Positions 1 to 7,503 of a stretch of 33,563 nt of DNA are shown piece after piece (within the stretch, counting starts at the first letter, position 1; each line of letters opens with the position of its first letter). Position numbers and translations under genes: made by a program. Below the pieces are notes generated by a model. That model was given only the letters and a program-made list of their open reading frames with translations. It was not told the origin of the DNA and made no database searches. The DNA is from CAXRGH01 sp964230195 (GTDB lineage: Bacteria; Pseudomonadota; Gammaproteobacteria; Enterobacterales; Alteromonadaceae): contig CAXRGH010000069.1 of assembly GCA_964230195.1 (NCBI GenBank), forward strand, positions 1 to 33,563. Reading direction: 5' to 3'.

Positions 1-196
1 TATCATCTAAAAATGCAAAGCGAATGCCGTAATCATACTCCTGAACCCAATCAACAAAACCTTCGCGTAAAACTAGATCTTCTTTATACGGAAACCCGCC
101 GTTTACTTGAGTTAATTGCACATACGCAATGGACACACCGAGAAATAAGCAAACAGCAGCTAATATAAGATTTCTATAATATGTAAACTTGGACAT
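1..196 (-). CDS. Partial hypothetical membrane-anchored protein (integron cassette gene)
   Basis: An open frame of 65 codons runs from an ATG at 194-196 off the left edge, so only the N-terminus is visible. Residues about 9-27 form one hydrophobic segment (NLILAAVCLFLGVSIAYV), either a signal anchor or an uncleaved signal peptide. A soluble, acidic and aromatic stretch follows (EGFVDWVQEYDYGIRF). I do not recognise the family. The start lies only 14 bases after the GTTAGGC core of an attC site read on the same strand. Such a very short 5' leader is typical of integron cassette genes, which supports both the start and the cassette assignment. No good Shine-Dalgarno sequence is visible. The function is unknown. 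Confidence 0.55.
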   Translation of the reverse strand, partial: MSKFTYYRNLILAAVCLFLGVSIAYVQLTQVNGGFPYKEDLVLREGFVDWVQEYDYGIRFAFLDD

Positions 197-204
197 GGAC
201 GAAT

Positions 205-291
205 GCCTAACGCCCCAATAATAGGAGCAAAAATGCTAGGCTAAACTTTGCGACGAAGGAGCGCAAGCCTAGCGTTATTGGTTTGTTATAT
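205..291 (-). other. attC recombination site (integron cassette)
   Basis: On the minus strand the site ends in the R' core GTTAGGC (211 to 205), a perfect GTTRRRY. The R'' side reads ATATAAC (291-285). AAC (R'') pairs with GTT (R'), then three unpaired bases (AAA opposite GGC) match the unpaired central spacer. CCAATAA/TTATTGG (plus-strand 215-221 / 275-281) forms the L boxes. Inside, GCTAGGCT (235-242) pairs exactly with AGCCTAGC (266-273), and TTGCG/CGCAA pair further in. Conserved cores, a central spacer and an imperfect cruciform of about 87 nt are the defining architecture of attC sites, which IntI recombines as folded single strands. Confidence 0.85.
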
Positions 292-683
292 ACCCGATTT
301 ATAGCCCTTTCTGCCAGCGCTTCGGATATATTCCTCTAAATACAATATCTTTATATTCTTCTCGATTCAGATGACCGTTTTTAAGTTTAGTGCGGTAATA
401 CATCGCACCGATTAACACGCAAAATATGTATAGGCTCAACAGCAGGCACAAGAAACATAGGGCAAAGACCGTCCAAATTGTACTAGATTCGTAACTTCGC
501 AATGGAGTATTAACATCTAATCCAAACCAAGCAGCGATCATAAACCATAGGTTGTATGAAACTACGCCACCCAAGATACAACCAGCCGCCCCGACTTTTG
601 CAGATTGTGCATAAAAGTATGGTTTCAAATTTAATTGGCTTTTAATTGCTCGGATGAACATGGTGATGACCTAGGGTATATAA
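211..683 (-). mobile_element. Integron gene cassette (473 bp)
   Basis: The unit runs on the minus strand from TTATATACCC (683 downward) through one gene (661-299) to the G of GTTAGGC at 211. Both ends show the G^TT cleavage context. The first bases of the cassette, GTTATATACCC (684-674), are the exact complement of GGGTATATAAC after the gene (295-285). This is expected because R'' of a cassette pairs with the RRRY bases brought in by the same cassette's 5' end. One gene, almost no spare DNA and a terminal attC make it a textbook cassette. No integrase gene is in the window, so this may be the edge of a sedentary array or a CALIN cluster (attC sites without integrase). Confidence 0.8.
299..661 (-). 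CDS. Hypothetical two-helix membrane protein in an integron cassette
   Basis: The 120-aa protein has two strongly hydrophobic segments, about residues 24-46 (VGAAGCILGGVVSYNLWFMI) and 62-88 (IWTVFALCFLCLLLSLYIFC). Its N-terminus is short and basic, and the C-terminal tail is about 30 residues and also basic (YYRTKLKNGHLNREEYKD). This predicts an inner-membrane hairpin with both ends in the cytoplasm. The ATG at 661 lies 22 bases inside the cassette end. The stop is followed within a few bases by the R'' box of the attC site. I do not recognise the family. Small membrane proteins of unknown role are common cargo of chromosomal integrons. A promoter was not found, so expression may depend on readthrough. 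Confidence 0.65.
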   Translation of the reverse strand: MFIRAIKSQLNLKPYFYAQSAKVGAAGCILGGVVSYNLWFMIAAWFGLDVNTPLRSYESSTIWTVFALCFLCLLLSLYIFCVLIGAMYYRTKLKNGHLNREEYKDIVFRGIYPKRWQKGL

Positions 684-699
684 CAGTGTTTTAGTGAGA
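684..699 (-). other. Putative attI-like or degenerate attC right boundary
   Basis: Read on the minus strand, the bases before the cassette cleavage point are CTAAAACACTG followed by TTATAT. From memory, the simple site of attI1 reads CTAAAACAAAG followed by TTAGGC, so CTAAAACA and GTTA are shared. A second related copy lies further out (CAGTTTAGTGA, 740-750, versus CAGTGTTTTAGTGA, 684-697), in the same orientation, reminiscent of the direct repeats of attI sites. No L''/R'' partner that would make a full attC was found to the right. An integrase gene would be expected just to the right on the plus strand, but none is present, so the site may be orphaned. Confidence 0.3.
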
Positions 700-752
700 C
701 CTTACAAGGTAGGCTACCTTGCAAGCTTGATGAAGACAACAGTTTAGTGAAA

Positions 753-774
753 GTCCGCTACTCGCTCATTAGAG
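753..774 (+). repeat. Direct repeat copy A (22 nt)
   Basis: The sequence GTCCGCTACTCGCTCATTAG plus AG matches the copy at 1751-1772 in 19 of 22 positions, with all differences in the four bases after GTCCG. The two copies have the same orientation and bracket the small secreted-protein gene at 1122-1622. The type of element is not known to me. Confidence 0.55.
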
Positions 775-902
775 CCCCATGGTAACTGATAAGTTTTATT
801 GGCTCAAACTAGTAAACAACTAACTGTGGTAACGTCTCTTTCTGAAAAAACGCTCGCATTTAAACAGTAAAAAGTTCATTCAGATTGATATCATAAAAAC
901 AT

Positions 903-927
903 AAAAAGCCCCGCGATTTGGGAAGCT
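903..927 (-). terminator. Probable Rho-independent terminator for the gene at 1122-1622
   Basis: On the minus strand an AGC-TT-CCC arm (927-920) pairs with GGGGCT (912-907) with a small bulge, followed at once by TTTTT (907-903). It sits about 200 bases downstream of the stop of the secreted-protein gene and in its direction. The stem is short and bulged, so this is moderate evidence only. Confidence 0.4.
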
Positions 928-1121
928 TAATGTTGTTCAGAAGAAAAAATAACCTCTGATAATGTCACCTGTAGTTAGGTATTATGTGAGCGTCTTATCA
1001 CCATTATAGAGGGCGCGTGATAATTCAACATGCCATAAAGACTGCAAACGTGACCTTTGTAGACTAACGCGCTTTAACATCAGGAAAGCGTAAGTACATC
1101 TCCATATTAATTCTTTGATAC

Positions 1122-1622
1122 TTAACGTTTGCAGCCGTTAGGTTTATACCAAAATTTCTTGTCTTTCTGGCTGTTGTTAATCCGAGTTATTAACATCACC
1201 CAAGGGTCTTCATCTTTATCTTTGGTTTCAGTGAACCAAACAGCACCATCACCTATCATGACCCCCTTGTATGTTGCACTTAACTCCTCAGAGGTTGAGC
1301 AAATAACGGTATGCCTAACCCTTTCATTAATTACCGCATCGTAATGCGCTACAAAATCAGCATTATTATTAAGTTGCAAAACCTCTTTTCCATCTAACCC
1401 CCTGACTTTCATCGGATAAGCAATTAATTTGGCCAATTCCTTACTGTTGTTAGTTTTAATATAAAGCTGAACTTTACCGAAAAAATCATTGATTGCAGCA
1501 TCACTCGAAATCCCTGAAGCGGAAAACCTAGCTGACAATTTATTTGCAATGCTAGTTGGCTCAGTTTCAGCCATAGAACTGATAGCCATGATTAGAGAGA
1601 CTAGAAGTATCAAGTATTTCAT
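1122..1622 (-). CDS. Small secreted hypothetical protein
   Basis: The 166-aa product begins with a clear Sec signal peptide (MKYLILLVSLIMAISSMA, probable cleavage before ETEPTS). The mature part, about 148 residues, mixes helix and strand. It contains VQLYIKTNNSKELAKLIAYP, then a segment ending ADFVAHYDAVINERVRHTV, and a C-terminal stretch with VWFTETKDKDEDPWVMLITR. Acidic and aromatic residues are frequent and there are two cysteines (one in VICSTS, one near the end). The pattern resembles small periplasmic proteins with an NTF2-like or cystatin-like fold, but that is only an impression. The gene stands alone between two 22-nt direct repeats and next to an integron cassette, so it may be accessory. 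Function unknown. Confidence 0.6.
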   Translation of the reverse strand: MKYLILLVSLIMAISSMAETEPTSIANKLSARFSASGISSDAAINDFFGKVQLYIKTNNSKELAKLIAYPMKVRGLDGKEVLQLNNNADFVAHYDAVINERVRHTVICSTSEELSATYKGVMIGDGAVWFTETKDKDEDPWVMLITRINNSQKDKKFWYKPNGCKR

Positions 1623-1750
1623 TTTAAATATTCCTTACTACAAACAACTAATTTTTACCTGATAACGCTCAACGCCTTGCCTGGTAGGCCCCTAAGACAC
1701 TGCACGATTTTAAACTACCAAAACTGAGGGATTCTATGAACTTATTTGAC

Positions 1751-1772
1751 GTCCGAAAGTCGCTCATTAGAG
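1751..1772 (+). repeat. Direct repeat copy B (22 nt)
   Basis: GTCCGAAAGTCGCTCATTAG plus AG repeats copy A (753-774) with three mismatches, about 1 kb apart and in the same orientation. Confidence 0.55.
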
Positions 1773-1824
1773 ACCTCAGGGGCTTAGCTAAATTAATGAC
1801 GGCCAACAATAGCGCAACGCAAAT

Positions 1825-1849
1825 AAAAAAGCGACCTAACAGGTCGCTT
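1825..1849 (-). terminator. Rho-independent terminator after the lipoprotein gene
   Basis: The perfect 9-bp stem AAGCGACCT / AGGTCGCTT (1829-1837 / 1841-1849) has a 3-nt loop and, on the minus strand, runs straight into six T residues (1830-1825). It lies about 90 bases downstream of the lipoprotein stop. Confidence 0.8.
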
Positions 1850-1938
1850 CATCAAAATATCATTAATCACTCGTTTATGATCGTCGGTATTCTTTAGTTC
1901 CGTTCACAGGGTAAACGCCTAGTGAACATCATGGCCTG

Positions 1939-3333
1939 CTATTCAATGTTTTCAGCGTCTGAAGTTTCTTCCGATGATTGCGTAGCTACATCATCATTTA
2001 CCGTTTGGCTGCTATCGGCTCCGTTTTTATCACCTTCGTCACCGTTTGCATTTAACGTCTCTTGAGCAGTTTCTTGAGTGATGGCTGGTGCCGTATTATC
2101 TGTTGTTGACGGTATGACTGGTGTATTCACTGCAGATTCAGTTGTTTGCATACTACTGGCTTTCACGGCGGTATCGCTGATAGTCTCTTTGAGTACTGTG
2201 ATTTGAGATTCTAACGTTTGAATTGTTTGATTCAGTATCTCTATCTCGTTTTTCAATTTAGCGTTCTCTGAGGCGGCATCTGCTTGAGCTTGCTCATTGT
2301 CTGACAAGGTCCCTGAGAGAGCACTGACTTTATTGCTCAGTGTTGTAACCGCTTCAACAATGGATGCCGTTTGTTGGGCATAGGTTTGATTTCGGTGGTC
2401 AGAACCGTTTAATGCTTGGGAAATGCGATAAAGTTGATTTTCACGTTGTAATAAAAATTGTTCGTAATTTGAACTACGTAACGTTTTCAGTTGCTGTCTC
2501 GCGGCAAGTAATACATTGAGACGATCCAATTGAAATTGAGTTGACGCGACAGCGTCATCAATAAGACCCATTTCTCTTGGTGTTGTTTTTATGGTTACTG
2601 TCGCTGTATCGCGAGCTTGGGTTAATTGCCTGAAAACACTGGGGAGCAGTTTGTCAGCACTGTTGCGGTCCAAGGTACTTATTTTCTTGTTGATGCTCGA
2701 CAATTTAATGTGGAGCATAGTATCAACTTCCAGCTTTTTAAGATTTGCGACGAGGGCAGGTTGCTCGCGTACCGCTCGGTTTTCGTCACCACTTGCGATT
2801 TTCACGACGAGACGGTCAATCTGCTCGTTTAACTTGGCGTATTCTCTCGAATAGTACTTTGATGCATTGATACTTTTTAAGTAATTCCGCAACGCAAAGG
2901 CGTCTCCAAGAATTGTATTGGCTCTCGTGCGAATCAACTGGGCTTCTTCGAACGCGGCAGTTGCTTTTTTGACGAGTTGGCTCACTTCATCTTTGGTATC
3001 TTTTGCTTTTTCTTCGTCTGACTGAAATACGGATAGCATTGAAAAATCACCATTCACTGCATCTGTGTGTTCTTCAATAGCCTCGGCTAAATAGCTCTTT
3101 GCTCGCTTTAATGCACGGGGAGCGAAGTAGTTCAAATCCTTATTTTTATCATCATTGACTCGGCCTTGTAAGTCATCAATGATAACTTTTGCTTCATCGA
3201 GATATTGAAATGCAAGGGATGGCTTATTCGTTTCTTGCTTCGAGGTGGCTGGTTCGCTTGACTTCGGCGTGCTAGAGCAAGCTGAAAGTACAGAGGCTAC
3301 TGAAATAAGTGTGATTAACGTCGTTTTTTTCAT
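1939..3333 (-). CDS. Coiled-coil lipoprotein of unknown function
   Basis: The 464-aa protein starts with a lipoprotein signal (MKKTTLITLISVASVLSAC; lipobox LSAC with Cys19) followed by a Ser/Thr/Pro-rich linker, so it should be anchored in the outer or inner membrane on the periplasmic side. Residues about 40-150 and 330-390 are rich in Glu, Lys, Ala and Leu in heptad-like spacing (for example EIEILNQTIQTLESQITVLK), indicating long coiled coils. The last 70 residues are acidic, Thr/Ser/Asn-rich and probably disordered. Alteromonadales have similar lipoproteins in which an OmpA peptidoglycan-binding domain follows the coiled coil. No such domain is visible here. The gene is transcribed alone, with its own terminator. 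A possible TATAAT box lies just upstream of the start on the minus strand. A role in the cell envelope is inference from localisation only. Confidence 0.65.
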   Translation of the reverse strand: MKKTTLITLISVASVLSACSSTPKSSEPATSKQETNKPSLAFQYLDEAKVIIDDLQGRVNDDKNKDLNYFAPRALKRAKSYLAEAIEEHTDAVNGDFSMLSVFQSDEEKAKDTKDEVSQLVKKATAAFEEAQLIRTRANTILGDAFALRNYLKSINASKYYSREYAKLNEQIDRLVVKIASGDENRAVREQPALVANLKKLEVDTMLHIKLSSINKKISTLDRNSADKLLPSVFRQLTQARDTATVTIKTTPREMGLIDDAVASTQFQLDRLNVLLAARQQLKTLRSSNYEQFLLQRENQLYRISQALNGSDHRNQTYAQQTASIVEAVTTLSNKVSALSGTLSDNEQAQADAASENAKLKNEIEILNQTIQTLESQITVLKETISDTAVKASSMQTTESAVNTPVIPSTTDNTAPAITQETAQETLNANGDEGDKNGADSSQTVNDDVATQSSEETSDAENIE

Positions 3334-3430
3334 GATCTTTCCATTATACTACTGGGCGTCCCTACTCGTATTATCAGCATATACCTGAGTAGGAAACCTG
3401 TCTATTATTCAGTTGTTTCAATCTATTAAT

Positions 3431-4399
3431 TTAAGCTTTCGCCTTAATAACTGCTCGCAGTGGAGCAGGGTAACCTTCAATGGTCAGGTTGTGATTGTTT
3501 GGATCAAGAAAATCGACAAGCGATTGCCCCTGCATCCAATCTGTTTTTCGTTGTTCATTAATGGAGGTTTGGTTGATATCAACTACCTCAATGTCTGAGA
3601 ATCCACATCGCTTCATCCATTGGCATAGTGCAGCAGTACTCGGAATAAACCATACATTTCGCATCTGTGCATAACGCTCACCCGGCACTAGCACAGTGCG
3701 CTCATCGCCCTCTACCACTAAAGTCTCGAGTATGAGTTCTCCGCCTTTGGTCATAGTGCTGCGGATACTTGTCAGAAAATCAATCGGACTACGTCTGTGG
3801 TATAAAACTCCCATACAAAAGACAGTGTCAAATGCCTTTAGCGCAGGGATGTCCTCACCGCCCACGGGAATAAGGTGAATTCTTGGATCTGGGTTGAAAT
3901 GTTTAATGGCTTGAAACTGCATTAAAAACAGTTGAGTAGGATCAACACCAACAACAATGTCCGGGTTTTGCGCAAGCATACGCCACATGTGATAGCCGCT
4001 ACCACACCCGATATCCAACACCCGTTTACCCTCCATTGATGTGAGGTGTGAAACAACGCGATCCCACTTCCAGTCAGAGCGCCATTCAGTATCAATATCG
4101 ACACCATGAATATGAAACGGACCTTTTCGCCAAGGGCGAAACTGTTGCAGTAAACCCGCAATTTGTTTCTGAGTATATTCATTCACTGCTGGATCTGCGC
4201 TAAAGGATACTTCTGTTTCCAAATTCACGTTTGTTGCTTCAATCGACGGCAGTTTTGTCAGTAATTTTTGCCACTTATCAAAGTCACCATGCTTTTGTTC
4301 TTTTAACCAAACAGCGAGTTGAGCCGGTAGCGTCTCAAGCCAGGACGAAAGGGGAGTATCGGCAATCGTTTTATAAAATGCATTAAACCACGGATTCAT
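3431..4399 (-). CDS. cmoB: tRNA U34 carboxymethyltransferase CmoB
   Basis: CmoB transfers the carboxymethyl group of carboxy-S-adenosyl-L-methionine to 5-hydroxyuridine at tRNA position 34, making the wobble base cmo5U, which widens decoding. The 322 aa match the E. coli length (323). The Rossmann SAM-binding motif VLDIGCGSGYHMWRM is at about 127-141. The CmoB-specific stretch KGPFHIHGVDIDTEWRSDWK (92-111) precedes it, and GVLYHRRSPIDFL follows. The gene lies 5 bases after the cmoA stop, and its Shine-Dalgarno (AAGGGAAAG) is inside the last codons of cmoA, so the two should be translationally linked. Identification is secure. Confidence 0.95.
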   Translation of the reverse strand: MNPWFNAFYKTIADTPLSSWLETLPAQLAVWLKEQKHGDFDKWQKLLTKLPSIEATNVNLETEVSFSADPAVNEYTQKQIAGLLQQFRPWRKGPFHIHGVDIDTEWRSDWKWDRVVSHLTSMEGKRVLDIGCGSGYHMWRMLAQNPDIVVGVDPTQLFLMQFQAIKHFNPDPRIHLIPVGGEDIPALKAFDTVFCMGVLYHRRSPIDFLTSIRSTMTKGGELILETLVVEGDERTVLVPGERYAQMRNVWFIPSTAALCQWMKRCGFSDIEVVDINQTSINEQRKTDWMQGQSLVDFLDPNNHNLTIEGYPAPLRAVIKAKA

Positions 4400-4404
4400 T
4401 AAAA

Positions 4405-5139
4405 CTACTTTCCCTTAATCGCAAACATGGACGAGAAGTTAAAACATTTGTACCACAATTCCGCGTGCTCAAAACCACAGTGTTGAAAACGCTCCATATG
4501 GGTTTCCAATGTGTCAATTAACATGACATTTTCGAGCGCGGAACGCTTTTGACTGATTTCTAATTCACTGTACCCATTGTGTCGTTTGAACTCATGGTGT
4601 AAGTCAATCAGTAACTCATGGGTTTGCTGGTGACTATGTTTTAGTTTTTCGGAAATAATTAACACACCGCCGGGTTGCAATGCATCATACAAGGATTGCA
4701 CAACGGCTTGACGTTCTTCAGGTGCAATGAATTGTAACGTGAAATTCATGATGACGACGGATGCGTTGGTGATATTGATGTCTTGTAATTTACCGAGAAT
4801 CACTTCAACTGGGACATCTGATTTAATGGATTGAATATTCAATTTGCATCGTTCAACCATTGAAGGTGAGTTGTCAACGGCAACGATGTGACAATCAGCA
4901 TGATTAATATAACGCCGTGCCGAGAGCGTTGCGGCGCCCAATGAACAGCCCAGGTCGTAGACGTTAGTGTCTTTCTGAGCAAAACGTCCGGCAAGCTGTC
5001 CCACACCATCAACAATTGTCTCATACCCTGGCACTGAACGCTGAATCATATCGGGAAATACCTGCGCAACCATTTCGTCAAAACGAAAATCTTGTAAGTT
5101 GTCGTGAGGCTGAGAGTAAATGACGTCTTTCTTAGTCAA
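4405..5139 (-). CDS. cmoA: Carboxy-S-adenosyl-L-methionine synthase CmoA
   Basis: CmoA converts SAM and prephenate into carboxy-SAM, the donor used by CmoB encoded directly downstream. The 244-aa length fits the family (E. coli 247). The SAM site NVYDLGCSLGAATLSARRYI is at about 59-78, and IVAVDNSPSMVERC and VIMNFTLQFI are further class I methyltransferase motifs typical of CmoA. The start is a TTG at 5139, preceded by a good Shine-Dalgarno (AGGAA, 9 bases upstream). No in-frame ATG fits the conserved N-terminus better. The TTG may keep expression low. The gene is first in a two-gene operon and diverges from acs. Confidence 0.95.
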   Translation of the reverse strand: MTKKDVIYSQPHDNLQDFRFDEMVAQVFPDMIQRSVPGYETIVDGVGQLAGRFAQKDTNVYDLGCSLGAATLSARRYINHADCHIVAVDNSPSMVERCKLNIQSIKSDVPVEVILGKLQDINITNASVVIMNFTLQFIAPEERQAVVQSLYDALQPGGVLIISEKLKHSHQQTHELLIDLHHEFKRHNGYSELEISQKRSALENVMLIDTLETHMERFQHCGFEHAELWYKCFNFSSMFAIKGK

Positions 5140-5327
5140 GACTATGTTCCTGTGTGTTCAGTCAATTTGTGGATAGTAACAAAAAAGACGAAAACATGCA
5201 TCTGTCGAGCATTGAACGACTGAGGGTTAAGCAAGGCTTTTCAAACGCTGTTTATAACCATTTTAACGTTAATATTCCTAGTGGTTTGATTTGTAGTAGT
5301 TTAATTTGTTGTGGATACGTTAGTTTA

Positions 5328-5355
5328 TTGTTAACTTGATGTTTCGCTGTAATAT
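5328..5355 (+). promoter_or_regulatory. Possible sigma70 promoter of acs
   Basis: TTGTTA (5328-5333) and TAATAT (5350-5355) are separated by 16 bases and lie about 30 bases before the acs start, in the divergent cmoA/acs spacer. The match to consensus is moderate. No clear CRP palindrome was seen. Confidence 0.4.
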
Positions 5356-5387
5356 CCCAACATGATGATATTAGAAAGGAATTATTC

Positions 5388-7331
5388 ATGACCACTTCTG
5401 TCTATCCAGTCTCAGATAAACTCGCTTCTTCAGCCCACGTAGATAATCAAACATATTTAGCGTTATATCAGCAATCAGTGACAGAACCGGAGAGTTTCTG
5501 GCATTCACAAGCTCAACGAATCGACTGGTTTAGCCCTCATCACACAGTGAGTGATGTTTCCTATAGAAAAGATGATGTCAGCATCGCGTGGTACAAAGGG
5601 GCAACCTTAAATGCAAGTGTTAACTGTATTGACAGGCATCTCGCGAAAAAAGCCAATCAGACAGCCATCATTTGGGAAGGTGATGAGCCCCATCAAGCGG
5701 AGCACATTAGCTATCAAACATTGCATGATGAAGTGTGTCGCCTTGCCAATGTGCTCAAATCACTGAATGTGAGAAAAGGGGATAGAGTCATTATTTACAT
5801 GCCAATGATTCCGGAAGCAACTTATGCCATGTTGGCGTGTGCGAGAATTGGCGCGGTTCACTCTGTCATTTTTGGTGGGTTCTCTCCAAATGCAATCGCT
5901 GACCGAATTGAAGATTGTGATGCGAAAGTTGTTCTTACTGCCAACGTGGGTAAACGTGGGGGGAAAGTCATTCCGTTAAAAGCTAATGTTAATGAAGCCT
6001 TGCAAATGCCACAGGCAAGTCGGATTGAGCACGTATTGGTATTTCCGGTTACTGATGAATTAATTGAGTGGGATGAAACTCGTGATCAGTGCTGGAAGAC
6101 ACGGACAGAGAATGCCAGATCAACATGTGAACCAGCGATAATGGATGCCGAAGATCCGCTGTTTATCTTATATACATCAGGCTCAACCGGAAAACCGAAA
6201 GGACTTGTACATACGACCGGCGGTTATATGGTTTACGCCGCTTTGACCCATGAAGTCATTTTTGATTATCAAGCCGATGATATTTACTGGTGTGCGGCTG
6301 ACGTCGGTTGGATCACAGGGCACACTTATATTGTTTATGGACCACTTGCCAATGGGGCGACAACCCTTATGTTTGAGGGCGTACCGAATTATCCTAGTGT
6401 TTCTCGTGTTGGGGAGATAGTTGATAAACACAAAGTCAATATATTGTACACGGCACCTACTGCCATCCGAGCGCTAATGGCTCACGGAGATGCTCCGGTC
6501 GCTACTTCTGAGCGCACATCGTTACGAGTATTGGGTAGTGTGGGTGAACCCATTAATCCAGAAGCATGGAGTTGGTATTATCAAAAAGTGGGTAATAGTC
6601 AATGTCCGATTATGGATACTTGGTGGCAGACCGAGACTGGTGGTGTGCTTATTACCCCATTACCGGGTGCAACTGCATTAAAGCCAGGGTCTGCAACTCG
6701 TCCATTTTTTGGTGTTATTCCACAATTGGTGGACGGTGAGGGAAATGTACTGGAAGGTGAGGGGGAGGGGAATCTCGTGATAACTCACTCATGGCCGGGA
6801 CAAGCTCGCACAGTGTGGGGGGATCATGAGCGATTCATATCAACCTACTTCAGTACATTTGAGAATAAATATTTCAGTGGTGATGGTGCACGCCGCGATG
6901 GTGATGGGTACTACTGGATAACTGGGCGAGTTGATGATGTACTGAATGTTTCTGGTCACCGTTTAGGTACGGCAGAAATTGAAAGTGCATTGGTAGCACA
7001 TCCCTCAATTGCTGAAGCGGCTGTGGTTGGTTACCCCCATGATGTCAAAGGGCAGGGGATCTATGTTTATTTGCTACCAAATGAGGGGGTCAGCGCAAGC
7101 GATGCACTGACTCAAGACGTGCGAGCCTGGGTTGCCAAGCAACTCAGTCCGATTGCCAAGCCCGATGCTGTTCAGTGGACGCAGGGTCTGCCCAAAACCC
7201 GCTCAGGCAAAATTATGCGTCGTATTCTGCGGAAAATCGCGGCTAACGAGTACGAAACACTTGGTGATACGTCGACACTAGCAGATCCAAATGTTGTGCC
7301 GTTGTTAATTGACGGCAGATTGAATCGATAA
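5388..7331 (+). CDS. acs: Acetyl-CoA synthetase
   Basis: This AMP-forming enzyme activates acetate with ATP and CoA via acetyl-AMP and serves acetate scavenging. The 647 aa fit Acs (E. coli 652). Visible in order are the ATP loop LYTSGSTGKPKGLVHTTGG (about 264-282), the Acs motif DTWWQTETGG, whose Trp closes the acyl pocket to favour acetate, the hinge GRVDDVLNVSGHRLGTAEIE, and PKTRSGKIMRR with the catalytic and acetylatable Lys608. The N-terminal ACAS region starts near residue 25. The start has a good ribosome site (AGAAAGGA). The product could in principle be propionyl-CoA synthetase, but the paired Trp (WW) argues for acetate. A response regulator follows and may control it. Confidence 0.92.
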   Translation: MTTSVYPVSDKLASSAHVDNQTYLALYQQSVTEPESFWHSQAQRIDWFSPHHTVSDVSYRKDDVSIAWYKGATLNASVNCIDRHLAKKANQTAIIWEGDEPHQAEHISYQTLHDEVCRLANVLKSLNVRKGDRVIIYMPMIPEATYAMLACARIGAVHSVIFGGFSPNAIADRIEDCDAKVVLTANVGKRGGKVIPLKANVNEALQMPQASRIEHVLVFPVTDELIEWDETRDQCWKTRTENARSTCEPAIMDAEDPLFILYTSGSTGKPKGLVHTTGGYMVYAALTHEVIFDYQADDIYWCAADVGWITGHTYIVYGPLANGATTLMFEGVPNYPSVSRVGEIVDKHKVNILYTAPTAIRALMAHGDAPVATSERTSLRVLGSVGEPINPEAWSWYYQKVGNSQCPIMDTWWQTETGGVLITPLPGATALKPGSATRPFFGVIPQLVDGEGNVLEGEGEGNLVITHSWPGQARTVWGDHERFISTYFSTFENKYFSGDGARRDGDGYYWITGRVDDVLNVSGHRLGTAEIESALVAHPSIAEAAVVGYPHDVKGQGIYVYLLPNEGVSASDALTQDVRAWVAKQLSPIAKPDAVQWTQGLPKTRSGKIMRRILRKIAANEYETLGDTSTLADPNVVPLLIDGRLNR

Positions 7332-7335
7332 TGAT

Positions 7336-7358
7336 AAGGAGTCTAGCGGCTCCTTTTT
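7336..7358 (+). terminator. Rho-independent terminator after acs
   Basis: AAGGAGTC (7336-7343) pairs with GGCTCCTT (7348-7355), with one G-T pair and a 4-nt loop, and a T run reaches 7358. It begins 5 bases after the acs stop and separates acs from the regulator gene. Confidence 0.7.
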
Positions 7359-7503
7359 ATACCGGATAAAAAATATTTAATAAAATCAGCAAAATTCTTG
7401 TGCTGTCTTATACTCAAGTATGAAGGACGGAATTTAATTGATTCTTATCAGTGTTAGCGTCGTATTCAGCACGTTATACCGATAGTTAATGGAAGGAATA
7501 ATC

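Larger units (their letters stand above)
700..1121. other. Gene-poor spacer
   Basis: No convincing coding frame was seen in these 420 bases. The stretch holds a short palindrome (CAAGGT...ACCTTG, 705-721), one copy of a 22-nt direct repeat (753-774) and a probable terminator for the gene at 1122-1622 (903-927). A remnant of an integron integrase was looked for in the plus-strand frames and not recognised by eye. Confidence 0.5.
1623..1938. other. Gene-poor spacer with repeat and terminator
   Basis: No gene was seen in these 316 bases. The stretch holds copy B of the 22-nt direct repeat (1751-1772), a small palindrome GCCTGGTAGGC near 1680 and a strong terminator (1825-1849) for the lipoprotein gene to the right. 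Confidence 0.5.

Noticed and set aside
5154..5339. Short plus-strand frame in the cmoA/acs spacer
   Set aside because: Composition looks non-coding and it covers the promoter region of acs.
5388..7331. Propionyl-CoA synthetase (PrpE) as an alternative for acs
   Set aside because: The acetate-pocket motif with two Trp residues and the lack of prp neighbours favour acetyl-CoA synthetase.
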